Shown: piece by piece, positions 43,494-54,922 of the stretch
Position numbering within the stretch: the stretch's first letter is position 1
How the letters are laid out: the number at the start of each line of letters is the position of its first letter
Assembly (NCBI GenBank): GCA_026874595.1
Contig: CM049316.1
Location: 50,162,695 to 50,226,694, forward strand
From: Sipunculus nudus
Taxonomy: Eukaryota; Annelida; Sipuncula; Golfingiida; Sipunculidae
Length of the DNA stretch: 64,000 bases
Direction of reading: 5' to 3'
Notes under the pieces: model-generated
The model's input: the letters and a program-made list of their open reading frames with translations, nothing else
Told to the model about the DNA's origin: nothing
Database searches by the model: none
Translations under genes and position numbers: made by a program

Positions 43494-45222
43494 AGTTGTT
43501 TTGACCAACAACATAACAATAAACAAAAAATAAATAAATTTTTATAGGTGTACAGTAACAAGTTTCAGACAAATTAATAGAAAAGGAACTTGATAGTTGA
43601 TGAGTAACAGGGAATTTTCTTGCAGTTACTGATGTTTTACAGATTTTGTATGGATGGATGAAAATGTATTCCAAATTACACCATGGAGTCACCTATTGTA
43701 TTTTTCATTTCAATTTAAATAATGAAAAATAAAATTATATTGTTCTTTACTATTACTTTACTAAAATTCGAGGTCTTTTACAAGCGTTTCAGCTTGTTAA
43801 TTTATATTTATTCCAAAATTAAAAAAAAAAATTAAAATATGTCAAAATTTTAAAATTTTACATTGACAGGTACTGATTAAAGATGTCAATATGTTTCACT
43901 AATGACATTAAGACTCATTGCTGTATCAGCTGTCACAAGACTATGTAAATAATCAAATTTATATTACTGGTTCCTTTATTTCAGTTAATTAAATTAAACT
44001 TGCCCATCTTTATAGTTTTCCCTTGTATAATTTATAGGAAGTTCTTATCCTTGGGTTTTCTTTTACACATATAATGGTTTCATAACTGAGATTACTTTAA
44101 ATTTTTTCTGATAATTTTTCTTAAATAAAAATATTTGAATATGACAAAAAATCAGATCTTAGACAAGTTCTTATTATGATTTCTGTAATGTTAATAATTG
44201 TCATAAGACTCTTGCTATGTCTAGTGCGTAGATTGATGTGGAGGTAGTCCAAAGTGAATGTAATAGTTTTATTTTTTGGATATAAATTAAAGCCACAAAA
44301 CCAGGTTCTTATGATCATTATTTAAATTTGTGAAATTTTTTATATTCTGGATTCTCAAGAACTTTGACAGACATGGTGTGAATACTTTTGAAATGTATTT
44401 GAATGTGAATTTGAATATGTACTCCATAATTTCATGCATAAAAATAGGAATACAGGTTCAAAATGTATTCATGAATGCATTCAGGAATATATTCTTTAAT
44501 AATATTTAATTATCATTTGTATTGATTATATTATTAAAAAATCTTCTCAGATGATAATGTTATTATTTTTAATTTAAATTATATTTGACACATTATGTGT
44601 CAATATTAAATATTTATTTTTAATAAATAGTTTAACTTATATTATTTGTGCTAGTGCTACTCTTGGGTAGGGATAACCTGTAATTATTAAATAACAATTA
44701 TTTGTAAAAAGCATAATTAACATGACTGATAATGGACAGTTTTTTTTTCTGTCAAATAATTCTACTGCAATGTAGATAAAGTTGTATGGCCAAGTCAAAA
44801 CCTATGTAACAATAGCACACCATATCCAACTGTAAATAATATAAATGACATCAATCCTCTTCACTGTCTTCAAGGATATTATCAAAATCTTACATAACTT
44901 GAGTTAAACACCACCAACTCATAATACAGCTTATACAGTAGAGCGCCATATTTCTGAATGCTGAATTTCCAATAAGTCATTTTTCCAAAAATTAATATGG
45001 ACAACCGAAAACTTATTCATATTTCCTAAATATATTTCAAGTATGTAAATACCTAAAATGAATATTTGTAATTACAAGTCACAAGGCTTGTAGTCACGTG
45101 TCTAAGTGTTAACCACTGTGCATACTTTTTTATGAATTAAAGAGTCATATTAAGGCGTTTTGAGTTTGTTTTTTTGTATCAAACCACTTATATAGTTTTA
45201 TTAAAATGGAGCTGTCTATAAC
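43494..45222. other. AT-rich non-coding stretch
   Basis: Frames are at most 66 codons and have no recognisable domains. No repeats beyond A/T runs were noticed. Confidence 0.5.
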
Positions 45223-46414
45223 TATTTTGTCACTAAATGTATTAGACAGATTTACTGATAAGTACAAACAACAGACATGGGGTCTATTACAGTTGTTCCA
45301 TTACTAACACTATTGCTATTACTTTCAATTTCTGATGTTACTATTACTATTACCACATTTTATAGTCTATTACTATTACTATTACTTGGGTATCTATTAC
45401 TATTACATAAACTGATGGGAGGATTCAAGGCCTTGCGCAGCCATGAGTGCTATAAACTAGCACTGCAATCACATGTTTAAATAATATTAGAAGCACCTAT
45501 ATCATCCAGTTACCTACACAATTTTCTTATACTGTGTCTGTCATTTACAAAAAGCCTAATGATTCTGGAGATCTTAATTATTTCAGCTTCTTTAATTCTT
45601 TTCTTTTTAGCTCAGCTGACTGTAAGTCATCTGAGCTTTAGCAATCACTCTTTGTCCATCCGGTCGTCCGGCCGTCCGGCTGTCCTGAGTCTGTCTGTTA
45701 ACAGGGCACAAATCGTAACCGCTGGACCTAGAATCTTCTTACTTTACATCTTGAGAGGTCCATGAAAAATCTCCTTGGAAACCTAGAATGAGGTCTCTGT
45801 TACCCATATTCTCCGAGATATTTTGTCACTAAATGTATTAGACAGATTTACTGATAAGTACAAACAACAGACATGGGGTCTATTACAGTTGTTCCATTAC
45901 TAACACTATTGCTATTACTTTCAATTTCTGATGTTACTATTTCTATTACCACATTTTATAGTCTATTACTATTACTATTACTTGGGTATCTATTACTATT
46001 ACATAAACTGATGGGAGGATTCAAGGCCTTGCGCAGCCATGAGTGCTATAAACTAGCACTGCAATCACATGTTTAAATAATATTAGAAGCACCTATATCA
46101 TCCAGTTACCTACACAATTTTCTTATACTGTGTCTGTCATTTACAAAAAGCCTAATGATTCTGGAGATCTTAATTATTTCAGCTTCTTTAATTCTTTTTT
46201 TTTTAGCTCAGCTGACTGTAAGTCATCTGAGCTTTAGCAATCACTCTTTGTCCATCCGGTCGTCCGGCCGTCCGGCTGTCCTGAGTCTGTCCGTTAACAG
46301 GGCACAAATCGTAACCGCTGGACCTAGAATCTTCTTACTTTACATCTTGAGAGGTCCATGAAAAATCTCCTTGGAAACCTAGAATGAGGTCTCCGTTACC
46401 CATATTCTCCGAGA
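45223..46414 (+). repeat. 596-bp tandem duplication
   Basis: Copy one (45223-45818) and copy two (45819-46414) both start TATTTTGTCACTAAATGTAT and differ at only a few positions (for example TTACTATTACTATTACC against TTACTATTTCTATTACC). Each contains a TTACTA-rich tract and the start of an AGCTCAGCTGA-family copy (45609 and 46205). The break point falls in CTCCGAGATA, after which copy two continues into the full element. Confidence 0.93.
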
Positions 46415-48821
46415 TATGGGGCTCCGAATTACCCCCCAGAATAATGAAAAATTTGATACAAAAGCTCAAGTTTCTGAGCAGCTAATGCATTGATCACCAT
46501 GATTCTTAGCATGCATATTGATCATGGAGTGTTTCATCAGTTTCTGCAGACTGGTGGTGCCACCTGTATTTTTTCGAATTTTTACGATGTTTTTCCTCTA
46601 TTTTTTAGATCTTAAAAGATGCAGTCATCTGTTAACAGGGCACAAATTGTAACCGCTGGATCTGGAATCCTCCCTCTTAACATCCAAAGAGGTCCATGAA
46701 AGTTCTTCTTGGAAACCTGGAATTAGGTCTCTGTTACCCATATTCTCTGAGCTATGGGGCTCCTAAGTACCCCCCAGAATAATGAAAAATTTGATACAAA
46801 AGCTCAAGTATCTGAAGAACTAATGCATTGATCAACATGATTCTTTGCATGGATATTAATCAGGGAGTGTTTTATCAGTTTCTGCAGACTGGTGGCGCCA
46901 CATGTACTTTTTCAATTTTTTTACGATTTTTTTTCTTTATTTGGGACCTTAAAAGATTCTGTTATCTGTTAATAGGGCACAAATCGTAAAGGCTGGACCT
47001 GGAATCTTGTAACTTCACATCCTGATAGGTCCATGAAAAGTCTCCTTGAAAAACCTAGAAATAGGTCTCTGTTACACAAATTCATCAAGCTTTGGGGCTC
47101 CGAAGTAACCCCCCCCCCCCCCAGTATAATAAAAAATTTGATACAAAAGCTCGAATATCTGAACAACTAATGCATTGATCATGATGATTCTTTGCATTGT
47201 TATTGATCATGGGATGTTACATCAGTTTCTGCAGACTGGTGGCGACACTTGTATTTTTTCGATTTTTTATGATTTTTTTTCTCTATTTTTGAGACCTCCA
47301 AAAATGCCATCAACTGTTAACTGGGCACAAATCATAACCTGTGGACCTTGAATCTTCTCACTTTACATCCAGAGAGGTCCATGAAAAGTCTTCTTGGAAA
47401 CCTTGAATTATATCTCTGTTACCCATATTCTTACAGCTATGGGGCTCTGAAGTAACCCCCAGAATAATGGAAAATTTGATACAAAAGCTCAAGTATCTGA
47501 ACAACTAATGCATTGATAACCATAATATTTTTAGCATATATATTATCAGGGAGTGTTTTATCAGTTTCTGCAGACTGGTGGCATCACCTGTATTTTTTTA
47601 ATTTTTTTAACGATTTTTTCCCTCTATTTTTGAGACCTTAAAAGATATTGTCATCTGTTAACAGGGCACAAATCGTAAAGACTGGACCTGGAATCTTCTA
47701 ACTTTATATCCAGATAGATCCATAAAAAGTCTCCTTGGTAACCTGGAATTAGTTCTCTGGTACCCATATTCATAGATGTGATCATCTGTTAACAGGGCAC
47801 AAATCGTAACCACTGGACATAAAATCTTCTATCTCGACATGCAGGGAGGCCCATGCAAGGCTCCTGGAAACCTGGAATTAGGTCTCTAGTACCCATATTC
47901 TTCAAGCTATGGGGCTTCGAAGAACCCTCCAGAATAATGAAAAATTTGATACAAAAGCTCAAGTATCTGAACAACTAATGCATTGATCACCATGATTCTT
48001 TGCATGGATATTCATCATGAAGTTTTTCATCAGTTTCTGCAGACTGTTGGTGCCACCTGTATTTTTTTCAATTTTTTACTAATTTTTTTATCTATTTTTG
48101 AGACCTCAAAAGATGCTGTCATCTGTTAACAGGGCTCAAATTTTAACAACTAGACATAGAATCTTCCCACTTTACAGCCCGAGAGGTACATGAAACGTCT
48201 CCATGGAAACCTGAAATTAGGTCTCTGTTACCAATATTCTCTGGGCTATTGGGCTTATAAGCAGCCCCCATCACAATAAAAAATTTGATACCCAAGCAGG
48301 GCACAAATCATAAACATTGGACCTGGAATCTTCTAACCTAAAATCCAGGGAGGTCTATGAAAATCTTCTTGGAAACGTATATTTAGGTGTCTGTTACCCA
48401 TATTTTCTTAGCTAAGAGGGCCTATAAATGTAAGGACGCCTCAGAATAATTGAAAATTTGATACCAAAGTAGGGCACAAATCATAACCATTGTGCCGAGA
48501 ATCTTCTAACTTGACATCCTGAGAGTTCCTCAAAAGTTCTCCCCAGAAACCTGAAATTGGGTCACAGTGAACTATATTCTCCGAGTTTTGGGGTATGTTT
48601 GAGCACCCTAGAAATAATGCAAAATACACACAAATTGCCAGATTCCTAATGAAAGGCTGGTTGGTTTGTCATCAGATTTGTTGTGCTTATGGGTCTTGAT
48701 GAACTTAAGCTAATATGCATGAACAATGATGCCACCTACATTACCTTAATTAGTTGTCTGTGCAAGGACATATTGTCAACCTGACAGTCGGCTGAGCGTC
48801 ATGACCCATGGGTCACTTGTT
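46205..48821 (+). mobile_element. AGCTCAGCTGA-family element, copy 5 (2.6 kb)
   Basis: Starts AGCTCAGCTGACT, GTA, AGTCATCTGAGCT and ends CGGCTGAGCGTCATGACCC then ATGGGTCACTTGTTT. The interior is almost entirely a ~338-bp tandem array and does not resemble the interior of copies 1-4, so ends are shared while cores differ. Confidence 0.75.
46293..48620. repeat. ~338-bp tandem array
   Basis: The GTTAACAGGGCACAAAT anchor lies at 46293, 46631, 46968, 47316, 47657, 47788 and 48125 (spacings 338, 337, 348, 341, 131, 337), with shortened units at about 48298 and 48471 (173 bp). Shared words include GAGGTCCATGAAAAGTCTCC, TTGATACAAAAGCTCAAGTA and GCAGACTGGTGGTGCCACCT. Isolated related units occur at 62700 and 63050. 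Confidence 0.9.
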
Positions 48822-50822
48822 TATATATATATTTTGAAACATCAATGATTATTGGGGCGTTTCAAGTCGAAATTTTAAGATAATTGTATGAACTCTTGAA
48901 TACACGTAACTTAAAAGTAACCCATTGTAATGGCCCTGGCATATGTAAAATATTGATTTATAATTATATGCATACATGTACATTTTATATATTATTTTCA
49001 TATATATTTCACATAAATTTATTTTATAGTTCATACTTCCGTTTAAATTTAATCTTCTTTCTTCTTTCTTTAATAAATAAAGATTTTCAGTTTAAATTGT
49101 CTCCAAAGGACTTATTTTTGATTATGTCATATTAATATTTAGTATTAAAGCTGACAATTCAGTCCTTTATGTATGTATCAGGAGAGGAATTTCGGTAGGG
49201 CTGTGTTCTGTTTCCCAATCCTTATAAATATATCTAATAAAAATACTGTTTACGTCAAGATTCTGGACAGATTCTAAACTGGAGACAAAAGTACCCCATC
49301 TTCTCGGGTGTATATATGTTCATTTGGATATGATGCCATGTTTTATTTTATCACATAGTACATTTTGAGAGTGAACAGAGAAGTGGTAAACTTTACTATA
49401 ATGGTAGCATGCATGGCTTTTATTCTTCAGGCATGCCCTTCTTCATTGCAGCAAAACAAGCATAGGATAATTTAGGAATATCGAGAGTGATTTAAACTTA
49501 CATCAATTTTACAAAACAAATAAAATATTATTTTTAACACTTTCACAATAAATCTTGTACTTTAAATTTTTACATAACAGGATCTAATTATTTGATATCA
49601 AAATTTCAGATACTAAATAATAAAATATTAACAGTTACTTATATTCTCATATTATGTAATCAAATAAAAAAATTGTTCATTTAATTTTCAAAATTTAAAT
49701 TAACATAATTTTAGATACTGAATGAAGGGCTGCAAAATTGGTACCATGAAATAACAGACAAGTATTAAAAGAATAGTTTTAAAAGAATATGTGCCTGCAG
49801 TATGACTTTATTCAAGTGATTGTAGTACTGGTATGAGTTTATATAGCATTGTAGGCTTCAGTACGTTATTGGAAGTGAAAACACCATAAGCTTATTATGA
49901 ACATTTTGGGTCTGCACTGCAACTGCATTTGGTTCCATATTCTATTTTTCTTGAATGTATGCTATTGCAATCTGTATGATTAAAATGCAAACTGGCTTGT
50001 GAAAATAAATCTTAAGTACATATCAGAATATGCATATGGATTGATGGATGTGAGATAAGATGTACGTGTCACTATAATAATACATAATTTATCTGTCTCA
50101 TAACATCAAACATTCCTCTGTTTATCCATGGTTTACTAATCAAAGGTCAGATTGTGCCAGGTAACTTATTTGACTGTGACCTGCTCTGTCCAGTACTCTT
50201 ATGTAATTAGCACCAGTGGTCACCAGCAATGTGGCAGCTGGCCCATGCCTGCCTCAATAATAGGCACATCGTGGGCAATTACTGGACAAGAATTGAGTGT
50301 GTTCAGCATTATTTGCTGATATGCTTCATGATCAAGGAGCTCACAGGAAGTAATAGAAATTAATATGTATTACCCCATTACTTTGCCTTCTGTTTCTATT
50401 TTTATTACTATTACAGCTAAAATTTATGAGTCTATTACTATTACTATTACTATTACATGGAAAAAGCTGTAAAAGTATGTTACTATTACTATTACTTATT
50501 ACTATTACCCCATGTCTGACAAAGTATGGAATTTTCCAATTATGGTCAGCAATAAATCCGACATAGCTATTATATGTCCCGGTCTTCAATTACGTAGATC
50601 GAAAAGAAACACCGTGTTCCTCTGGTATAATGGCAGTAAGTTAATCATTAACTGTCATACGAACTTGCCGCTGGGCCCTTGTCCGCATTTCGGATTAATC
50701 GTATTTACGAACAAAAAGCTTGTCCCCCGAAGCTTAAGGAAAAACGGCGCTCTACTGTATTACCACACAAAACCAGCATTTATCTACCCCCTCTTCCAAA
50801 TCATATTATGTGATCATATATA
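48822..50822. other. AT-rich non-coding stretch ending in a TTACTA repeat
   Basis: No gene recognised. From 50380 to 50512 there is a CTATTACTATTACTATTAC simple repeat. At 50822-50857 the family end ACAGCTGAGCGCAGTGACTC then ATGGGTCCCTTGTTT occurs, but I found no matching start upstream. Confidence 0.5.
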
Positions 50823-50857
50823 ACAGCTGAGCGCAGTGACTCATGGGTCCCTTGTTT

Positions 50858-51267
50858 AGCTAAGCTGACTGTAATTCATCAGAGCTAAAGTCATGGTCCT
50901 TTGTCCATCCGACCGTTAACAGGGCACATTTTGAAACTGTTGGACCTACACATCCAGAATTTGGCATACAGATCGATGTCCCTAGAATATCCTACCATAC
51001 CGAAAATTTTGTCATTAGGACTTAGTTCTTAAGAGATTTTGAGGCCCTTAAAAACCAATTGTTACATTTCAAGACTGCCAAAAATCACAACCACTGATTT
51101 GTTTTTGATTATATTTAATATGCATAATCAATCTGTTTAAATCTGAAATTTGAAAATAAAAGCTCCAAAATTAGGCTAGTAATTGAACTTTATTTTAGGC
51201 TCTTCTTGTATTTAATTGCATAGTCTGGCAGCCGACTTTGATCACTGGAGGTCATTCAGTACAGTAA
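50858..51267 (+). mobile_element. AGCTCAGCTGA-family element, copy 6, cut by the LTR element
   Basis: Starts AGCTAAGCTGACTGTAATTC directly after another copy's end (…CTTGTTT), a head-to-tail junction. It follows the copy-1 type interior (GGCTAGTAATTGAACTTTAT, GTCATTCAGTACAG) until the LTR at 51268. Confidence 0.7.
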
Positions 51268-51949
51268 TGTAACACCCGGGGGGGGGTGTAGCACGTGAGT
51301 TCGGGTTGGTTTAATTAAGTCCTTACGGCTCGGGTTGATGTATCTGCAATTGACACTCTAAGTCGCATGCATTCACAAATGAAATAAGGCAGCAGTATAC
51401 ATAAATAGGGTTTTAATACAACTCAGCGATAACTTTCAGATGGCAGAAGTAGATGGTGAGGCGCTTTCTTACTCCGTTGCATGCGAAGCGGGGGGCGTGG
51501 TGTCGCTCCGCTACGCACAATATCCTAAACAGTAATCCCCGTAAACGAGGGTTGGTAGAGTTATATAAACTCCTATGCAGTATAGGTAATCCAAAAGTAA
51601 ATGGGAATATTCCAGTATAGAATCCTAATGGCGAGTTAATGAATCACTGCTAAGGCTGACACGAGAGCTGACCACCCTGTGAACAGACCGGGCAACACTC
51701 CACACGTCTTCCGAGCAACACTCCACACTCTGTCTTCACACGCTCTGCGCGCGCCCTATTTATAGGCTAAAGGGGGGCGGTGACCGTCCGAGCGGTATCA
51801 GCATGGTCAGCCCTGCACGGGCGGTTGTCGCCCAGCGCTACATCGCTGTTACAAGCCAGCGGACAAACCCCGCTTACGTAAGTTAGATACACAGCTAACC
51901 CGGGCACCTGCTGTGTGACTGACCCCTACGGAACCATGCATTCACTACA
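51268..51949 (-). repeat. 3' LTR, complete
   Basis: TG...CA ends, with a C/G-run near 51275 and a TATA-like box on the minus strand at about 51750 (CCTATAAATAGGG). The GCAACACTCCACAC word is duplicated within it near 51690 and 51712. Confidence 0.88.
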
Positions 51950-51969
51950 TTTCCCTCCCCCCTTAAAAG
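51950..51969 (-). promoter_or_regulatory. Polypurine tract
   Basis: On the minus strand AAGGGGGGAGGGAAA abuts the TGTAGTG start of the 3' LTR. Confidence 0.85.
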
Positions 51970-52254
51970 ATTGTAGCGTAGCGAAAATCTCCCAACCCCG
52001 TCGGCTGCGCCTGAAATGACAAAACACAAAATAATCATTAATGCAAAATATAAAAGAACTAAATACTATGTTAACCTTTAAAAGAAAGATACAAGTCCTC
52101 GTATTAACCAGAAATGTTCGTACTGTCTATATAGTGATATGTACTATATTGAGTCATTTTGCTCTCTCCATGTGAGTTCTGGAAATCACAGTCCAAGAGT
52201 TCATCACACATCATTGCTGAATAACACAGCTGTCATTTTTTTAGCACGTTACAC

Positions 52255-52530
52255 CATAAAAGGATTTTGTAATATCCAAGCGTATATCCAAAAGGTAAAT
52301 CCATACAGCGTAAATCCAACGCGTAAAAAGGCACAGTAATCCAAATGGTAAATCCAGGCAGCGTAAATCCAAAAGGTAAAAAGGCACAGTAATCAAAATG
52401 GTAAATCCAGGCAGCGTAAATCCAACAGGTAAATCCATGTAGCGTTATTCCAAGGTGTAAAAAGGCACAGTAATCCAAATGATAAATCCATACAGCGTAT
52501 CCAAAAGGGTAAATCCATACAGTAAATTTG
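52255..52530. repeat. GTAAATCCA minisatellite inside the LTR element
   Basis: Units of about 65 bp combine AATGGTAAATCCAGGCAGCG, TAAATCCAAAAGGTAAA and AAGGCACAGTAATCCA, four or so times with variation. Minus-strand frames through it (up to 102 codons) repeat DLPFG and YCAFL words and are repeat-derived. Confidence 0.85.
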
Positions 52531-52665
52531 TCACAAGGCACTTCTTACCCATGGTTGACGTCTAGTAGGACCTCGCGTTCAGAGTTTTGATACAACTGTT
52601 CAAGACATTGGCCAAGTCGTCGAATTGTTTTTGTTTCCGTAGCAGTGATTTTATCTCCTCATTTG

Positions 52666-52956
52666 TTATTTCTCTAGCCTATCCCAGGCTCGTTCCTTGA
52701 GTATGAGCCATGCGTCAAGTTCTTCCTTGGCGTCTGCTTCTTTCATCAGCTCCTCCAGTGCCGTCTGTTCAGAAGGGAGAGGGTACGGTAATTGGAACCT
52801 TTCTTTGGCTTTCTCCGATGGATGCTCTCTCCAGGGGAAGGAGGCGGCGTTCTCAGTTGTAGGCGTCAGGAAGGCCTCTACGCTGGTGTGTTTCACTGGT
52901 TTTGTTGATTTCTTTGATACAAGGGAGTAGGAAACAGGTGTTGATCCTGAGCTCAT
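52666..52956 (-). CDS. Hypothetical 96-residue ORF downstream of integrase in the LTR element
   Basis: I do not recognise it. It has a Ser/Lys-rich start and a charged C-terminal half (EQTALEELMKEADAKEELDA, then ERAWDRLEK) predicted by eye to be helical. It lies between the integrase remnant and the polypurine tract, the place where some LTR elements carry an env or accessory ORF. No signal peptide or membrane segment is apparent, so env is unlikely. The frame is intact in a decayed element, but the opposite strand is also open, so it may be chance. Confidence 0.3.
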   Translation of the reverse strand: MSSGSTPVSYSLVSKKSTKPVKHTSVEAFLTPTTENAASFPWREHPSEKAKERFQLPYPLPSEQTALEELMKEADAKEELDAWLILKERAWDRLEK

Positions 52957-53089
52957 CTCTCTAACTCAGTGCTAACATTGGTGGCTGAGTTGATGTAATC
53001 TGATGGTTCTTCGGTGTTGCCTTCCTCATGTAGTTCCATTTACCGCTGAACAGATTCAAATGCCTTGATTGGAGTGCAGTTGCAGTGGT

Positions 53090-53934
53090 TCTCCAAATGA
53101 TAAATGAACTGTGTCTACCACTTGCGCTTTGCGATCCTTGAGTGCATATATACTTCGATCCACTTACTGAAGTAGTCTGCCAGGACTACAATATCGCGGT
53201 TACCAACCTTCTTTATCGGGAGTCTATCTAGACTATCTATGGCCAACCTTCAAGAGATGCCCCAACTGGCTTTTGCTGAAACTTTGCTTTGCTCCGCCTA
53301 GATCCAGTTTTCCGGGTAGCACACTCTTTACATTTTTGACACCAACGCGCAATTTCTTCGCGTTGTTCGGCCCAGTATCACCTCTCAAATTTTCCTAGAG
53401 TATTCTTGAACCCAAGGTGGCCCCCCAGCTCCATTCCATGAAGCTTATGCTTTAGCTACTCCCTCGGTTGCTTGGCCGCACCTAGTAGCCAAGTGGACTC
53501 ATGAGGCTTTAGCGGTAGTACTCGCTACAGTAACTCGTCTCGACACACTAGGGTGTCCCACTGCAGCCAATTTAACATCTCAGTTCTCACAACTCACTGT
53601 TCACCAAAGCGGTCGCTGTCGAGAATCTGATAGTCAGTTTGTTACGGTTTGGGAATTTGGATCTTCTTGTTGGAGGCTGACCAATTCTTCTTCGGTCCAT
53701 GGTGTAGTCTTCAATTCTATCATCCAGATGGCGTTAGCAGTCTTTCTTGAAATCGGAAGTAAGCCCAACAATACAAATAGATTCTTGATCTGGTTCTTGA
53801 GGCTCTTTGACGGAACACAGTACGTAATCTTCAGTCATCGCTTCTACTTCTGTGGTTTCTGAGACTAGGGGCAGATGTGGGGATTTGTGCGGTGATGTAA
53901 CTTGACCATTTAGTCTGAGAGTTTCAGTATCCAA
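53090..53934 (-). pseudogene. Pol remnant: RNase H-integrase linker, zinc domain, start of core
   Basis: Minus-strand frames give a linker (53734-53934, …SICIVGLTSDFKKDC, then WTEEELVSLQQEDP) and an integrase zinc-binding region (about 53470-53300: HGMELGGHLGF, frame changes, then WCQKCKECATRK). The beginning of the catalytic core follows (about 53250-53140: AIDSLDRLPIKK-like and DYFSKWIEVY-like words in different frames). Several stops and frameshifts are present, and the later core with the second D and the E is not found. Confidence 0.7.
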
Positions 53935-54207
53935 TGAGGTGTAGAGATTTAAATCAGCCCTCTTCTCTGTAGACGTCTGACCCTATTGTTCCATCAAGAT
54001 TGGGTAGATTACAAACTTAACATGGTTGTTCATAAACTGATTCGCCGAGTTGGTCCTAGCTGTGTTGTACTAGTAATATGTAATCGCTGACCGTTCGCTG
54101 CTTGCAGTTGTACAAGGGTTGTCTTTAATGGATGTCTTATTTAAATGGTAAATCCACTGTAATTATTTTTGTATAATGATTTATGGAGAACGTGTCTGTC
54201 TATATAT

Positions 54208-54747
54208 CTATTGTTCTGAGATGGCGTCTGTGATGGCACTAGTAGCATTCGTCGTTTGGGCGGTCCTTCCGTTGTAGTATTCCGGTTCCGGTTCTCTTGG
54301 TCGCCTTTGGTTGGGCATACTTGCAATGCTGCAGAAGTCATGCTGACGAGGATCATGCTGCGTCGTTCTCTCTATGACTGATGACCTCATAGGTGGCGCT
54401 GCTGGATGATTCTTCGGTGTTGTTTCCAGTTGAGGTGCGGTTGGATTTCTCTCAGCAAAGGTTGATCTTGGTTGAGTGTTAATTATTGCTGGATCAAAGG
54501 TAGTTCGTCTCTCCGGTCGACTTTGGTTGACCATGCTTGTCATGCTGTAGTGGGCTGGCTGGCGCTCATCCGGCTCTGTCACACTATCCGTATATGATGA
54601 CCTCATGAGTGGCGCCGGTGTAGGATTCTCAGCTGTAACCGCCGCTCTATGCTCCTGTTCATCAACTAATATCAGCCTCGGTGTACGGAACAGGGACATC
54701 GTCATAAGTAACAATATCCACCGTGAACTAGTGTTTTCTGTAGCCAT
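54208..54747 (-). CDS. 179-residue ORF at the gag position of the LTR element
   Basis: The ATG at 54745-54747 is the first large frame after the PBS (150 bp downstream). The product is rich in Pro, Thr, Arg and Ser, with two similar segments (…PAPLMRSSYTDSVTEPDERQ… and …AAPPMRSSVIERTTQHDPRQ…) suggesting an internal duplication. An N-terminal hydrophobic stretch (RWILLLMTMSLF) could be a signal anchor. No Retrotrans_gag domain or zinc knuckle is seen, so a gag role is inferred from position only. Confidence 0.4.
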   Translation of the reverse strand: MATENTSSRWILLLMTMSLFRTPRLILVDEQEHRAAVTAENPTPAPLMRSSYTDSVTEPDERQPAHYSMTSMVNQSRPERRTTFDPAIINTQPRSTFAERNPTAPQLETTPKNHPAAPPMRSSVIERTTQHDPRQHDFCSIASMPNQRRPREPEPEYYNGRTAQTTNATSAITDAISEQ

Positions 54748-54897
54748 TCTGTCAATTCATAACCCTAAGATATGTTTATCTAATATGTATAACTGTTAAG
54801 TTATTCTCAATAAATTAATTTGTTGGCGACAAGAATCAATAAAACTGCTGCTTAATTACTTATCAATTTGGAATCGATAATTAATGAATATACCCGA

Positions 54898-54915
54898 GCC
54901 CCACGTTGGGAGCCA
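54898..54915 (-). promoter_or_regulatory. Primer binding site resembling tRNA-Lys complement
   Basis: The minus strand reads TGGCTCCCAACGTGGGGC, matching the complement of the tRNA-Lys (CTT type) 3' end at 17 of 18 bases. It is 7 bases inside the 5' LTR, a normal offset for many gypsy elements. Confidence 0.8.
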
Positions 54916-54922
54916 AAATATC

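Noticed and set aside
50512-50823. 103-codon plus-strand frame as a host gene
   Set aside because: No recognisable domain, it starts in a TTACTA simple repeat and ends in a transposon terminus.
52233-52541. 102-codon minus-strand frame with repeated DLPFG and CAFL words
   Set aside because: It lies entirely on the GTAAATCCA minisatellite; no independent evidence of a protein.
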